Source: Chitinophaga pinensis
Lineage (GTDB): Bacteria; Bacteroidota; Bacteroidia; 2-12-FULL-35-15
Length of the DNA: 64,000 bases
NCBI GenBank assembly: GCA_945885475.1
Contig: CAMCYR010000005.1
Span: forward strand, 1 to 64,000
Reading direction: 5' to 3'
This document shows, one piece after another, positions 19,172 through 29,097 of this stretch. The notes beneath the pieces are model-generated. The model was not told where the DNA came from. It made no database searches and saw only the letters and a program-made list of their open reading frames with translations. The position numbers were made by a program, and so were the translations under genes. The stretch's first letter is position 1, and every line of letters starts with the position of its first letter.

Positions 19172-21295
19172 CTACAAAATTATCATTTTTTCTATAGCGA
19201 TGATTCGTCCCTCTTGAACTAATTTACAAAAATAGAGTCCGGCTGCAAGCCCTTTAATTTCAACAGATGAACCACTTACTTGTTCCTCTTTTATTAACGA
19301 ACCTACTGCATTGTAAATCAATAATGCTGTTTTAGTATTTTTTTGGAAACCCCGAATAGCGATGGTAATAGCACTGCCATCGATGGCCGGATTCGGATAT
19401 ACGAGAAGTGTCGTGTTAACTTCGTTTTTTGGTACTTCAGTTGTCAGGCATCCTGTTAATGCATTGAAAGCATTTGCTTTACCGAAACCATATTGATTGT
19501 TTGGAACAGCTCCTGTAAAGCCATCTGTTGTTGTACAATTGATGATTGCGTTTTTTACATCCATCGCAGTAGCGGATGGATTTTTTTGAAGATAGAGTGC
19601 GGCAATGCCCGCAACACATGGACTTGCAGCTGATGTTCCTCCACCAAGTGTATGAAATCCACCAGGATCAAAGGCGTCGGGATACAGGATGCCATCGCCA
19701 GGTAGCGTGGATAAAAGCGAGCAGGACATCACAAAATCTCCAGGCGCAGCAATGTCGGGTTTCGTTCTTCCATCACGGGTTGGTCCTGAACTTGAATTCG
19801 GGTGGCGCTGTCCCGGTGTTCGTGTCGGATCAGTATACAAAATACTGTTGTAATTTAACAGGCTTCGTCTGTTTGTATAGTTTCCTACGGTTATTACATT
19901 ATCCAAACATTGAAAACTAGATACCATCGTTTGATCCAAGTCTGGTAGTTTGTAATACATACTATCGGGCATCGTTGCAGATGACGGAAGTCCGGAGCTC
20001 TTCAGATTAAAGTTCCATACATCAAATTTACCGCTACCGGTAGAGATCAAGCGCCAATCGTAAGTGGTGGAATCGGGTATAATATTAAATTCTAATGAAT
20101 ATACACCTGCCGAAGAATCACCATAGGATTGTACGATTCCGATTCTGTTTGATCCATTATACACCGTATCGTTGATAATTACTCCCAAATGTGACGCGAT
20201 AGTATAAAAAGGTGTACGTCCTCTGAACACATGTACCGGACTCATTTGATCAACACCTATTGCGATAGAAACATTTTCGAAATTAGATGTATTGGAATAA
20301 AGTGTGAAGTTTTCTGATCCACTCGGACTAGAAAAAAATGTAAAATTCGTATCACTTGTAACGGTGTAACCTAAATGAAATGGAATGTCTCCTGCATTAC
20401 CTGCGGCAGCTACAAATGCTCTTCCAGGTTGCGCATCGATCATGTTTTTTATGAGCTGGGCTTGCAGATCCAATCCATCATGAGAGCCATAATAATCACC
20501 TAAGCTCGCATTTATTACACAGGGTTTTCCTAAACTGTTTGCCTTGTTGTAAATATAATCTACTGCATCGGTCATGAGTGTTGGATTGTAACTGTAAAAG
20601 TCAAACGCAACAAATACGATATCGGCTTTTGGAGCAACGCCTTTGTAATTACCATTTGCTAATCCGTTACCGGCAGCAATTCCCGCTACATGTGTTCCGT
20701 GTCCATACCAATCTATATCTGTAGATGCTGCAGCAATTCCGCCATCAATTCCCGTGTTGTCCCATTCTTGTCCGTATCCGTAAACGGGTGTGTTTGCAGC
20801 AAGAGGAAGTCGCTGATCCCATAAATATTTTATTCGTGTATTTCCTAAGCTATCTTGTAAATCAGGATGAGAAAAATCGATCCCCGAATCAATGATCCCC
20901 ACAACAATACCATTACCATTGTATCCTTGCGATAATGGAGAAGTACCCAAATGAACAGGAATCACATTGTTGTGAAGTAACATGGTGTCGTTCATTAGTT
21001 TGAATCGTGGAGGAAATGCTTCAATGCGTTGTATCTTTTTATGGGCCGCAAATGTTGCAAGTGCCGCTGCTGGAATTTTTATCGCTGCGATAGTTGAATA
21101 AGCGTATTTTATTTTTCCATTTACGGATGCCGTAATTTGTTCAATAGTGCTGATGTCACCTTTTACAAAAACATCAATCAGCTCGGTAGAACTAGAATTG
21201 TTTTTTAGCAACAGCGCTAAATTCATTTTGCTTTGAGCAAAAATTGCAGTCGAAAAGATCAATAAAGTAAAAAAGAGTAGGGGCCGTTTTTCCAT
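19172..21295 (-). CDS. S8 subtilisin-family serine peptidase with T9SS type A sorting domain
   Basis: GIVVGIIDSGIDFSHPDL ... GHGTHVAGIAAG ... GGGTSAASPCVAGIAALYLQ; C-terminal YPNPAIDGS...LAAGLYFCKLV. Confidence 0.93.
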   Translation of the reverse strand: MEKRPLLFFTLLIFSTAIFAQSKMNLALLLKNNSSSTELIDVFVKGDISTIEQITASVNGKIKYAYSTIAAIKIPAAALATFAAHKKIQRIEAFPPRFKLMNDTMLLHNNVIPVHLGTSPLSQGYNGNGIVVGIIDSGIDFSHPDLQDSLGNTRIKYLWDQRLPLAANTPVYGYGQEWDNTGIDGGIAAASTDIDWYGHGTHVAGIAAGNGLANGNYKGVAPKADIVFVAFDFYSYNPTLMTDAVDYIYNKANSLGKPCVINASLGDYYGSHDGLDLQAQLIKNMIDAQPGRAFVAAAGNAGDIPFHLGYTVTSDTNFTFFSSPSGSENFTLYSNTSNFENVSIAIGVDQMSPVHVFRGRTPFYTIASHLGVIINDTVYNGSNRIGIVQSYGDSSAGVYSLEFNIIPDSTTYDWRLISTGSGKFDVWNFNLKSSGLPSSATMPDSMYYKLPDLDQTMVSSFQCLDNVITVGNYTNRRSLLNYNSILYTDPTRTPGQRHPNSSSGPTRDGRTKPDIAAPGDFVMSCSLLSTLPGDGILYPDAFDPGGFHTLGGGTSAASPCVAGIAALYLQKNPSATAMDVKNAIINCTTTDGFTGAVPNNQYGFGKANAFNALTGCLTTEVPKNEVNTTLLVYPNPAIDGSAITIAIRGFQKNTKTALLIYNAVGSLIKEEQVSGSSVEIKGLAAGLYFCKLVQEGRIIAIEKMIIL

Positions 21296-21353
21296 TTCTA
21301 AGTAAATATTTACGAAATTTACGATTCTGAAATCAGAAAAACTAATTTTTATA

Positions 21354-21992
21354 ATGCATCGGATATTCGTTTTATTATTCTTATTTATTTTTTCCTTTGC
21401 TAAGGCTCAATTGTCTAAAAATGTTCCCTACTCAAGGGATTATGAATTTAAGGAAGGTATTTACCTTTCCATTTCTCAATTCAAAAATAATGCTCCGATT
21501 CTTAAATCGAACATTGAATCCATTTTGCCCAAAGATCAAATTGATTTTTTAACGCAGGTTTTGGAACAAAAGCTGATTACGTATACTGATAGTGTTGGGC
21601 AAAAGCAAAAAAGTCAGCCGGGAACGCTCTGGGGATATGCTCAAAATAGAGCCATCTATATCAATTTTAATAATGAGTTCAACCGCTTGAATGTCATCGG
21701 AACGCTGTGTTTGTTTTCTGCGATGATTGTTCAATCTTCCATGCGTAACGATCCGCTGGGAGATATGTATGCGATCCAGCCTTCGTTTCAGGAATTGCGT
21801 CAATATGTGTTGGATACGCAAACAAATAAAATCCTTGATTTTGATGCTAAGAATATGGAGATCTTATTGAAAAATGATGCGGTTTTATATGAAGGATTCA
21901 TGAAACTTAAAAAGAGGGCAAAAGCCGATTCGATCTTCATTTATCTGCGAAAATATAACGAAAATCATCCTTTGTATTTACCCTTGAAATAA
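21354..21992 (+). CDS. Hypothetical secreted protein
   Basis: 212-aa ORF with signal peptide. Confidence 0.65.
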   Translation: MHRIFVLLFLFIFSFAKAQLSKNVPYSRDYEFKEGIYLSISQFKNNAPILKSNIESILPKDQIDFLTQVLEQKLITYTDSVGQKQKSQPGTLWGYAQNRAIYINFNNEFNRLNVIGTLCLFSAMIVQSSMRNDPLGDMYAIQPSFQELRQYVLDTQTNKILDFDAKNMEILLKNDAVLYEGFMKLKKRAKADSIFIYLRKYNENHPLYLPLK

Positions 21993-22067
21993 GGCTCAAA
22001 ATTCCCAATTATTTCCGATATTTGCGTTCCTAAATAATCAATAAGTCACAATTTATAATTTCCAACG

Positions 22068-23744
22068 ATGTCAGAAGGCAGACAAATTATTTTTTCGATG
22101 GTGAACGTGAGTCGCACGTTACCTGCAGGTAAAACTATTCTAAAAGATATTTATTTATCATTCTATTACGGTGCAAAGATCGGTATCCTAGGTTTGAACG
22201 GCTCCGGTAAATCTACTTTAATGAAGATCATTGCAGGTGTTGAAAAAAATTATCAGGGAGATATTCATTTCTCTCCAGGTTATAAAATCGGAATGTTGGA
22301 GCAGGAGCCGCAGTTAGATGATAGCAAAACGGTTATCGAGATTGTGCGTGAAGGCGCACAGGAACATGTGAATATTCTGAATGAATATGAAGAGGTAAAT
22401 AATAAGTTCGCGGAAGAAATGACTGCGGAAGAAATGGATAAATTGATCAACCGTCAGGCACGTCTGCAGGATCTGATTGATCAGTATGATCTATGGAATT
22501 TGGATAATCGTTTGGAGCAGGCAATGGAAGCATTGCGCTGTCCTGAAAGCAATGCTTCTGTAAAGAATTTATCAGGTGGTGAACGCCGACGTGTTGCTTT
22601 ATGTCGTTTGTTGATTCAAGAACCAGAAATTTTATTGTTGGATGAGCCTACCAATCACTTGGATGCTGAATCGGTTGATTGGTTAGAGCAGCATTTACAA
22701 AATTATAAAGGAACTGTTATTGCAGTAACCCATGACCGTTATTTCCTTGATAATGTTGCAGGATGGATTCTGGAGTTGGACAGAGGTGAAGGTATTCCTT
22801 GGAAAGGAAATTATTCTGAATGGTTAGATCAGAAACAAAAACGTTTAGCTCAAGAGGAAAAAACTGAAAGTAAACGTCAGAAAACATTGCTTCGCGAGTT
22901 AGATTGGGTTCGTCAAGGTGCTAAAGGCCGTCAGTCCAAATCAAAGGCGCGTTTGGAAAACTATGAGAAAATGTTGGGCGTAGATGCTAAATCAACGGAA
23001 GAGAAATTAGAATTGTTCATTCCTAATGGTCCTCGTTTAGGTAACGAAGTTATTGAAGCCATTGATGTCTCAAAAGCCTTTGGAGATAAATTATTATACG
23101 AACATTTGAATTTTAAATTACCTCCTGCAGGAATCGTTGGTATCATCGGACCGAATGGTGCGGGTAAAACGACTTTGTTTCGCATGATCATGGGCGAAGA
23201 AACTCCTGGTAGCGGAGAATTTAAGGTGGGTTCAACGGTAAAAATTGCTTATGTCGATCAGTCACATACGGAAATTGATCCTGAGAAAACAATCTATGAA
23301 GTGCTGACCGGTGGAACAGAAAATATTGTGATTGGCGGACAAACATTAAACTCAAGGGCTTATGTTTCGAAGTTCAATTTCAATGGTTCGGATCAAGGGA
23401 AAAAATGTGGGATTCTTTCCGGTGGTGAAAGAAACCGTTTGCATTTGGCGATGACACTGAAAAAAGAAGCGAATGTTTTATTACTCGATGAGCCGACCAA
23501 TGACTTGGATGTGAATACACTCCGCGCTTTGGAAGAAGGTTTGGAGAATTATGCCGGATGTGCCGTAATTATTTCCCATGACCGTTGGTTCCTAGATAGA
23601 GTTTGTACACATATTCTCGCTTTTGAAGGTGATTCTACCGTTTATTATTTCGAAGGTGGGTATTCCGAATATGAAGATAATAAAAAGAAACGATTAGGAA
23701 ATGTTGAGCCGAAACGCGTTCGATATAAGAAGCTTACTGTTTAA
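22068..23744 (+). CDS. ettA: Energy-dependent translational throttle protein EttA (ABC-F)
   Basis: Two ABC domains (GLNGSGKST, LSGGERRRVALCRLL; GPNGAGKTT, LSGGERNRLHLAM), full-length EttA architecture. Confidence 0.94.
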   Translation: MSEGRQIIFSMVNVSRTLPAGKTILKDIYLSFYYGAKIGILGLNGSGKSTLMKIIAGVEKNYQGDIHFSPGYKIGMLEQEPQLDDSKTVIEIVREGAQEHVNILNEYEEVNNKFAEEMTAEEMDKLINRQARLQDLIDQYDLWNLDNRLEQAMEALRCPESNASVKNLSGGERRRVALCRLLIQEPEILLLDEPTNHLDAESVDWLEQHLQNYKGTVIAVTHDRYFLDNVAGWILELDRGEGIPWKGNYSEWLDQKQKRLAQEEKTESKRQKTLLRELDWVRQGAKGRQSKSKARLENYEKMLGVDAKSTEEKLELFIPNGPRLGNEVIEAIDVSKAFGDKLLYEHLNFKLPPAGIVGIIGPNGAGKTTLFRMIMGEETPGSGEFKVGSTVKIAYVDQSHTEIDPEKTIYEVLTGGTENIVIGGQTLNSRAYVSKFNFNGSDQGKKCGILSGGERNRLHLAMTLKKEANVLLLDEPTNDLDVNTLRALEEGLENYAGCAVIISHDRWFLDRVCTHILAFEGDSTVYYFEGGYSEYEDNKKKRLGNVEPKRVRYKKLTV

Positions 23745-23828
23745 TACTCTTTTTTTGTAACACTATTTTTCTGCCTGTCTCTTTCAGGAATTAAAAAGTG
23801 TATCGGTGCTGTAAAATAGACTAATTTT

Positions 23829-23862
23829 AATGAGGAATTCATGATTGAATTCCTCATTTTTA
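23829..23862 (+). terminator. Rho-independent-like hairpin (AATGAGGAATTCA-TGAT-TGAATTCCTCATT + T tract)
   Basis: 13-bp perfect stem plus T run downstream of ettA. Confidence 0.8.
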
Positions 23863-23999
23863 GTTTTAAAGCAAGATCAATAACTTAATAAGTACAGGAT
23901 TGAGTGCTTATTCAGGGTTTTATAGTGTAGAAGTAGAAAGGGATAAAGGTTTTGTCAAAAAGTAATGACTGAAAAAATAATAGCAATACGTTTAAATAT

Positions 24000-24812
24000 A
24001 TGAAAAGATTAATTTTTGGAATTGTAATCGGAGGCATTGTTGGTGCTGTTTTGATTCTCCTAGTATTGGCGCTGTTTAAAAGCAATACTTCCGGCAAGGG
24101 CGGACTGCGTTTGGTTACAAGTGATTCAACATCGGTAAACAACGATAAAAAAAATCAGCAGATTTTAGTTTATGGCGATTATATAGATCTGGATAGTACC
24201 GATTATTTACTGATTCCATTAGGAATGAAAACGATTGATGCGAAAGATGAAAAGGGCGGATTGCGCTCGAAATCAAGTACTGAATATCTTGAAACGGATG
24301 CGAGAGGCTTTAGTAGTTATAAATATAATTTTTATTCACTGAACTTTGGAAATTGTAACAATGTCATTTTCTACAATAAAAAAAATGATGAAACATATTT
24401 GATGCTGCAGCATCCTGCCATTGTTTCTCAATTTTATTTTCCATATTACGATAAGGATTATACTGCTGAGAAATTTTATTTTATCCTCTTAGGAATCCGC
24501 GAGGATGATACAAATTTGGATGGATACATAAATAGTGATGATGCCGAAAAGGTATATATTGCTGATCTTTCAGGAAAAAATATGATTCAGATATCTCCAA
24601 ACCAAACGCAATTGGTTGATTGGTTTATTGATGTGACCACCAATAATATTCTGATGAAGGTTCGTTTTGATTCCAACAAAGACAGGAAATTTGATTATTA
24701 CGATGAGATTGAGATCCTTAAAACATCAATCGATAGTCCTACACAAGGGAAAAAGATTATCGGAGCAGAAATAAAAGTGAATATTAAGAAAATATTGGAC
24801 CGGATAAAATAA
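24000..24812 (+). CDS. Hypothetical membrane-anchored protein
   Basis: N-terminal TM then soluble domain with DTNLDGYINSDDAEKVY (EF-hand/dockerin-like Asp-rich stretch). Confidence 0.7.
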   Translation: MKRLIFGIVIGGIVGAVLILLVLALFKSNTSGKGGLRLVTSDSTSVNNDKKNQQILVYGDYIDLDSTDYLLIPLGMKTIDAKDEKGGLRSKSSTEYLETDARGFSSYKYNFYSLNFGNCNNVIFYNKKNDETYLMLQHPAIVSQFYFPYYDKDYTAEKFYFILLGIREDDTNLDGYINSDDAEKVYIADLSGKNMIQISPNQTQLVDWFIDVTTNNILMKVRFDSNKDRKFDYYDEIEILKTSIDSPTQGKKIIGAEIKVNIKKILDRIK

Positions 24813-24824
24813 ACAATCGCACAT

Positions 24825-24862
24825 AAAAAAAGCCTTATCCTATTTTTGGATAAGGCTTTTTT
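24825..24862. terminator. Bidirectional terminator between convergent genes
   Basis: AAAAAAGCCTTATCC-TATTTTT-GGATAAGGCTTTTTT. Confidence 0.88.
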
Positions 24863-24899
24863 ACAAGTTGTACTTTCATTAATCGTTGAACGTCTTATC

Positions 24900-27053
24900 T
24901 TATTTAATAATGTTCATCTCATCAATCAGGTTTTGAGCATTACCATATTTGTCGATAAGGAATAACACATAACGGATATCATTACTGATCGTACGTTTAT
25001 ATTTACTATCGAAATAAATATCACCGCTCATCGCTTCCCAGTTGCCATCAAAAGCTAATCCCACTAGTTCGCCATTCGCATTTAAAACCGGACTTCCAGA
25101 GTTGCCACCAGTGATATCATTGTTGCTGATGAAAGCAACACGAATGTCTCCATTCTTGTCAGCATACATTCCATAATCTTTAGCTTTGTAGAGTTCCTTT
25201 AATTTAGAAGGTACATTAAAGCTGAAATCGTTCGGATTGTCTTTTTCCATGATTCCGTTCAATGTGGTGTAACAATTATAATTCACTCCATCTTTCGGCT
25301 CGTATGATTTTACACTACCATACGTTAAACGAAGTGTCCCATTTGCATCCGGATAGAAATTTCTTTGTGGTTGCATTTCCATCAATCCTTTGATGTATTT
25401 GCTTCCTTCAGCATTATTCACTGTATTAAAAGCGTCGATATGTGAGTTGATCGTGTTGTTGTAGTTTTCGTAACATGCAAAAGCAAAGGCGAATGCCGGA
25501 TCTTTCTGTAATTTTTTTAAATCTGCTTTGTCTAAAAATTTCCCAGCCGTTTGTGGTGTCGTCAAAAAACTTTTTTCAAAAACGGCTTTCGCAAATTTTT
25601 CAAATGTTGCCGCTGTCGTTTTACCTTTGTATTTCTTCAATATTTCAGCCATGTAAGCAGGCTGTTGCGCTACAGGGATATTTTCGTAATACATCTGAAT
25701 AATCTTCGCCAGGATCTTCTGCTCCGAAATTCTGTTGAACGATTTATAAAAATTATCGTTGAATGCTTTTATACGATTCGTGGCTTTTTTAATTTCTTCC
25801 GGATTTTGAGGGGAGGAGCTCAATGCTTTTTGTAATGAAATGTAATTCAAAGCAGCAGATAAAATTCCGCAGCCTGAAATTCCCTCTCTCATATACGTTG
25901 AATGCAACGCATAGTTATTAAAATCGATATATGCCTTTTCATAAGTTGGAAGAATGCTCGCGTATGCCGGTTTGTCTTTTGCCCAATTGATGAACGAATT
26001 TTCAGTTTGCTTTTTTTCTTCAAACACTTTCAATCGTTTCAATTGTTCTGTTTGTCCGATAAAATATTTCCAGTAATTTGAAATGCGGGCGTACTGCGCC
26101 GACATTAATAAACGGGTACTATCACTTTTATCCATCTGTTCTTTCCAGGAAGTCAGGCGGATATCGCGCAGGGCAACAATTGCCGGGTTTATTTTATCTG
26201 TCGCTAAAGCGATGCCGAACGATGTTTCGTAACGATTTGTTCTTCCAGGAAAACCATAGATCATTGTGTAATCCCCTTCATCAACACCTTTGATCGAAAT
26301 GTTCAGAAATTTTTTCGGATTAAAAGGAACATTGTCTTTCGAATAGTTAGCTGGCTTATTGTCCTTGTCGGCATAAATACGGAACATTGAAAAGTCGCCC
26401 GTGTGACGAGGCCACATCCAATTGTCTACCTCACCACCAAATTTACCAATTGCCTGCGGCGGAGCAGCAACTAAACGCACATCCGTAAATTTCTCAAATA
26501 CAAATAAGTAAAAAGCATTGTCTCTGAAGAATGATCTTACCAAGCCTTCATAGTGTGTATCTTTTGTAGCATCCGCAATAATGGATTTAAAAACTTCTTG
26601 TTTTTTTGCATCAGAAGCAGAAGCCGCTATTCCCTCTAAGGCTTTGTTTACTTTGTCGGAAACATCTTCCATCCGAACCAATATGGAAGCAAATAAATTC
26701 TCATTTACTTTTTCTTGATCAAATGATTTTGCCCAGAATCCATTATCTAATATATTGTCTGAAGCTGTGCTATGGTTCGCAATAGCCTCGTATCCGCAAT
26801 GGTGATTGGTTAATAATAATCCCCTTTCAGAAATGATCTCTGAAGTACAGCCACCGTTGAACCAAACAATTGCATCTTTTATACTTGCATTGTTAATATC
26901 GTATAGTTGCTCAGGCGTAAGCTTCAAGCCGGCCTTTTGCATTTGTTCAAAATTATTTTTTAAAAGCATAGGAAGCCACATGCCTTCGTCAGCCTTTACT
27001 AAGTTGAACGTTAATAGTTGAAAAGATAAAGTGAGTAGTGCTAATTTTTTCAT
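24900..27053 (-). CDS. S46 family dipeptidyl-peptidase (DPP7/DPP11-like)
   Basis: ADEGMWLP...GGCTSEIISERGLLLTNHHCGYEAI...NDITGGNSGSPVLNANGELVGLAFDGNWEAMSGD. Confidence 0.94.
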   Translation of the reverse strand: MKKLALLTLSFQLLTFNLVKADEGMWLPMLLKNNFEQMQKAGLKLTPEQLYDINNASIKDAIVWFNGGCTSEIISERGLLLTNHHCGYEAIANHSTASDNILDNGFWAKSFDQEKVNENLFASILVRMEDVSDKVNKALEGIAASASDAKKQEVFKSIIADATKDTHYEGLVRSFFRDNAFYLFVFEKFTDVRLVAAPPQAIGKFGGEVDNWMWPRHTGDFSMFRIYADKDNKPANYSKDNVPFNPKKFLNISIKGVDEGDYTMIYGFPGRTNRYETSFGIALATDKINPAIVALRDIRLTSWKEQMDKSDSTRLLMSAQYARISNYWKYFIGQTEQLKRLKVFEEKKQTENSFINWAKDKPAYASILPTYEKAYIDFNNYALHSTYMREGISGCGILSAALNYISLQKALSSSPQNPEEIKKATNRIKAFNDNFYKSFNRISEQKILAKIIQMYYENIPVAQQPAYMAEILKKYKGKTTAATFEKFAKAVFEKSFLTTPQTAGKFLDKADLKKLQKDPAFAFAFACYENYNNTINSHIDAFNTVNNAEGSKYIKGLMEMQPQRNFYPDANGTLRLTYGSVKSYEPKDGVNYNCYTTLNGIMEKDNPNDFSFNVPSKLKELYKAKDYGMYADKNGDIRVAFISNNDITGGNSGSPVLNANGELVGLAFDGNWEAMSGDIYFDSKYKRTISNDIRYVLFLIDKYGNAQNLIDEMNIIK

Positions 27054-27257
27054 AAAATATAGTTTCGTTTTCAATTTTAGATGTGCAAAATTATAAAATC
27101 TATCGAATTATCAATCAGAGAAAAGCCAAAGGGCTAAATATGTGATATAAACGGCCTGTTTTTTAGGATGAACGCGAAGGTGTTTATTAGGGGAAAATTC
27201 ACGATATTCGTGCTGAAAATTTAGGAATCAGGATTTTCAGATTAAGGATTATTAATT

Positions 27258-28601
27258 ATGGCACAAAAACCAAGCATACCAAAAGGAACCCGCGATTTTT
27301 CACCTCAGGAAATGGTGAGACGGAATTATATATTTGATACCATTAAAAAAGTGTTTCAGCGGTATGGCTATTTGCCTATTGAAACGCCTGCTATGGAAAA
27401 TCTGTCTACACTCATGGGTAAATACGGTGATGAGGGCGATAAATTAATCTTTAAAATATTGAATAGTGGGGATTTTAAAGAGGGGGTGGATATGAGCTTG
27501 GAGGCGAAACAATTGGTTAACAAGATTTCCGAAAAAGCACTCAAATACGATTTAACTGTTCCTTTTGCTCGTTATGTTGTTCAACACCAAAATGAAATTA
27601 CGTTTCCGTTCAAGCGCTATCAGATTCAACCGGTTTGGCGTGCTGATCGTCCACAAAAAGGCCGCTACAGAGAATTTTACCAATGTGATGCCGATGTGAT
27701 CGGAAGTAATGCACTGATCAACGAAGTGGAATTAACGCAGATGATCGATGAAGTATTCACTTCTTTGAATGTTCCCGTTTTAATTAAAATAAATAACCGT
27801 AAAATATTAAGTGGTATCGCTGAAGTGATCGGTGAAAAAGAAAAGATCGTAACCATTACGGTCGCCATTGACAAGCTGGATAAAATAGGTGTTGAAGGTG
27901 TGAACAAAGAGTTGAAAGAGAATGGCGTGAATGATAGTGCCATTAAAAAGTTGCAACCGCTCATTGAATTTTCAGGTTCAACGTTGGAAAAAGTAAATTT
28001 CTTAAAAACGCTTTTGGCTTCTTCAGAAATCGGTTTAAAAGGTATTGAAGAAATAGAATATATTTTCAAGGCGGCAGATAGCCTAAAATTAAATACCGCT
28101 AAAGTAGAACTGGACATAACACTGGCTCGCGGATTAAATTATTATACCGGAGCGATCTTCGAAGTGAAAGCAGCTGTGGGAACATTAACGAGCAGCATCT
28201 GTGGTGGCGGTCGTTATGATGATCTTACAGGAATATTTGGTTTGCCGAATATGAGCGGAGTTGGTATTTCATTTGGTGCAGATAGAATCTACGATGTATT
28301 GAATGAATTGAATTTATATCCGGATACTGTTTCTGCTTCTACAAAATTGTTATTTGTTGCATTTAACGAAAAAGATCAGCGTGATCTTCTTCCTTTATTA
28401 GCAATGGTTCGTAAGGCCGGAATTAATTCTGAAATTTATCCGGATGTGAAAGCAGATGTAAAAAAACAGTTTACCTATGGCGAGTCTAAAAAAATTCCTT
28501 TTGTCGTTTCTATAAAAGAAGGTGTGTTGACATTGAAGAATATTGTTACTGGAGAAAAAGAGGAAATTACGATTGAAAAAATTATAGAAAAATTAAAATA
28601 G
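27258..28601 (+). CDS. hisS: Histidine--tRNA ligase
   Basis: [21 protein letters not shown]...[28 protein letters not shown]...[14 protein letters not shown]. Confidence 0.95.
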   Translation: MAQKPSIPKGTRDFSPQEMVRRNYIFDTIKKVFQRYGYLPIETPAMENLSTLMGKYGDEGDKLIFKILNSGDFKEGVDMSLEAKQLVNKISEKALKYDLTVPFARYVVQHQNEITFPFKRYQIQPVWRADRPQKGRYREFYQCDADVIGSNALINEVELTQMIDEVFTSLNVPVLIKINNRKILSGIAEVIGEKEKIVTITVAIDKLDKIGVEGVNKELKENGVNDSAIKKLQPLIEFSGSTLEKVNFLKTLLASSEIGLKGIEEIEYIFKAADSLKLNTAKVELDITLARGLNYYTGAIFEVKAAVGTLTSSICGGGRYDDLTGIFGLPNMSGVGISFGADRIYDVLNELNLYPDTVSASTKLLFVAFNEKDQRDLLPLLAMVRKAGINSEIYPDVKADVKKQFTYGESKKIPFVVSIKEGVLTLKNIVTGEKEEITIEKIIEKLK

Positions 28602-28620
28602 AAAATTCACCACAAATAAC

Positions 28621-29097
28621 ACCAAGTATCACAGGAAAATCTGAGTAAATCTGAGTAATCTGTGGTAAAAAGAAAATAACACAACGTATCAAAGAAAAAT
28701 CTGAGTAAATCTGAGTAATCTGTGGTAAAAAGAAAATAACACAACGTATCACAGAAAAATCTGAGTAAACCTGAGTAATCTGTGGTAAAAAGAAAATAAC
28801 ACAACGTATCACAGAAAAATCTGAGTAAATCTGAGTAATCTGTGGTAAAAAGAAAATAACACAACGTATCACAGAAAAATCTGAGTAAATCTGAGTAATC
28901 TGTGGTAAAAAGAAAATAACACAACGTATCACAGAAAAATCTGAGTAAATCTGAAAAATCTGTGGTAAAAAGAAAATAACACAACGTATCACAGAAAAAT
29001 CTGAGTAAATCTGAGTAATCTGTGGTAAAAAGAAAATAATACAACGTATCAAAGAAAAATCTGAGTAAATCTGAGTAATCTGTGGTAAAAAGAAAAT
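28621..29097. repeat. Direct tandem array, 60-bp unit x 8, no spacers
   Basis: Unit acaacgtatcacagaaaaatctgagtaaatctgagtaatctgtggtaaaaagaaaataac repeats in exact 60-nt register with few substitutions. Confidence 0.97.

Noticed and set aside
28621-29097. CRISPR array
   Set aside because: Units are contiguous 60-bp repeats without unique spacers, and no cas genes were seen.
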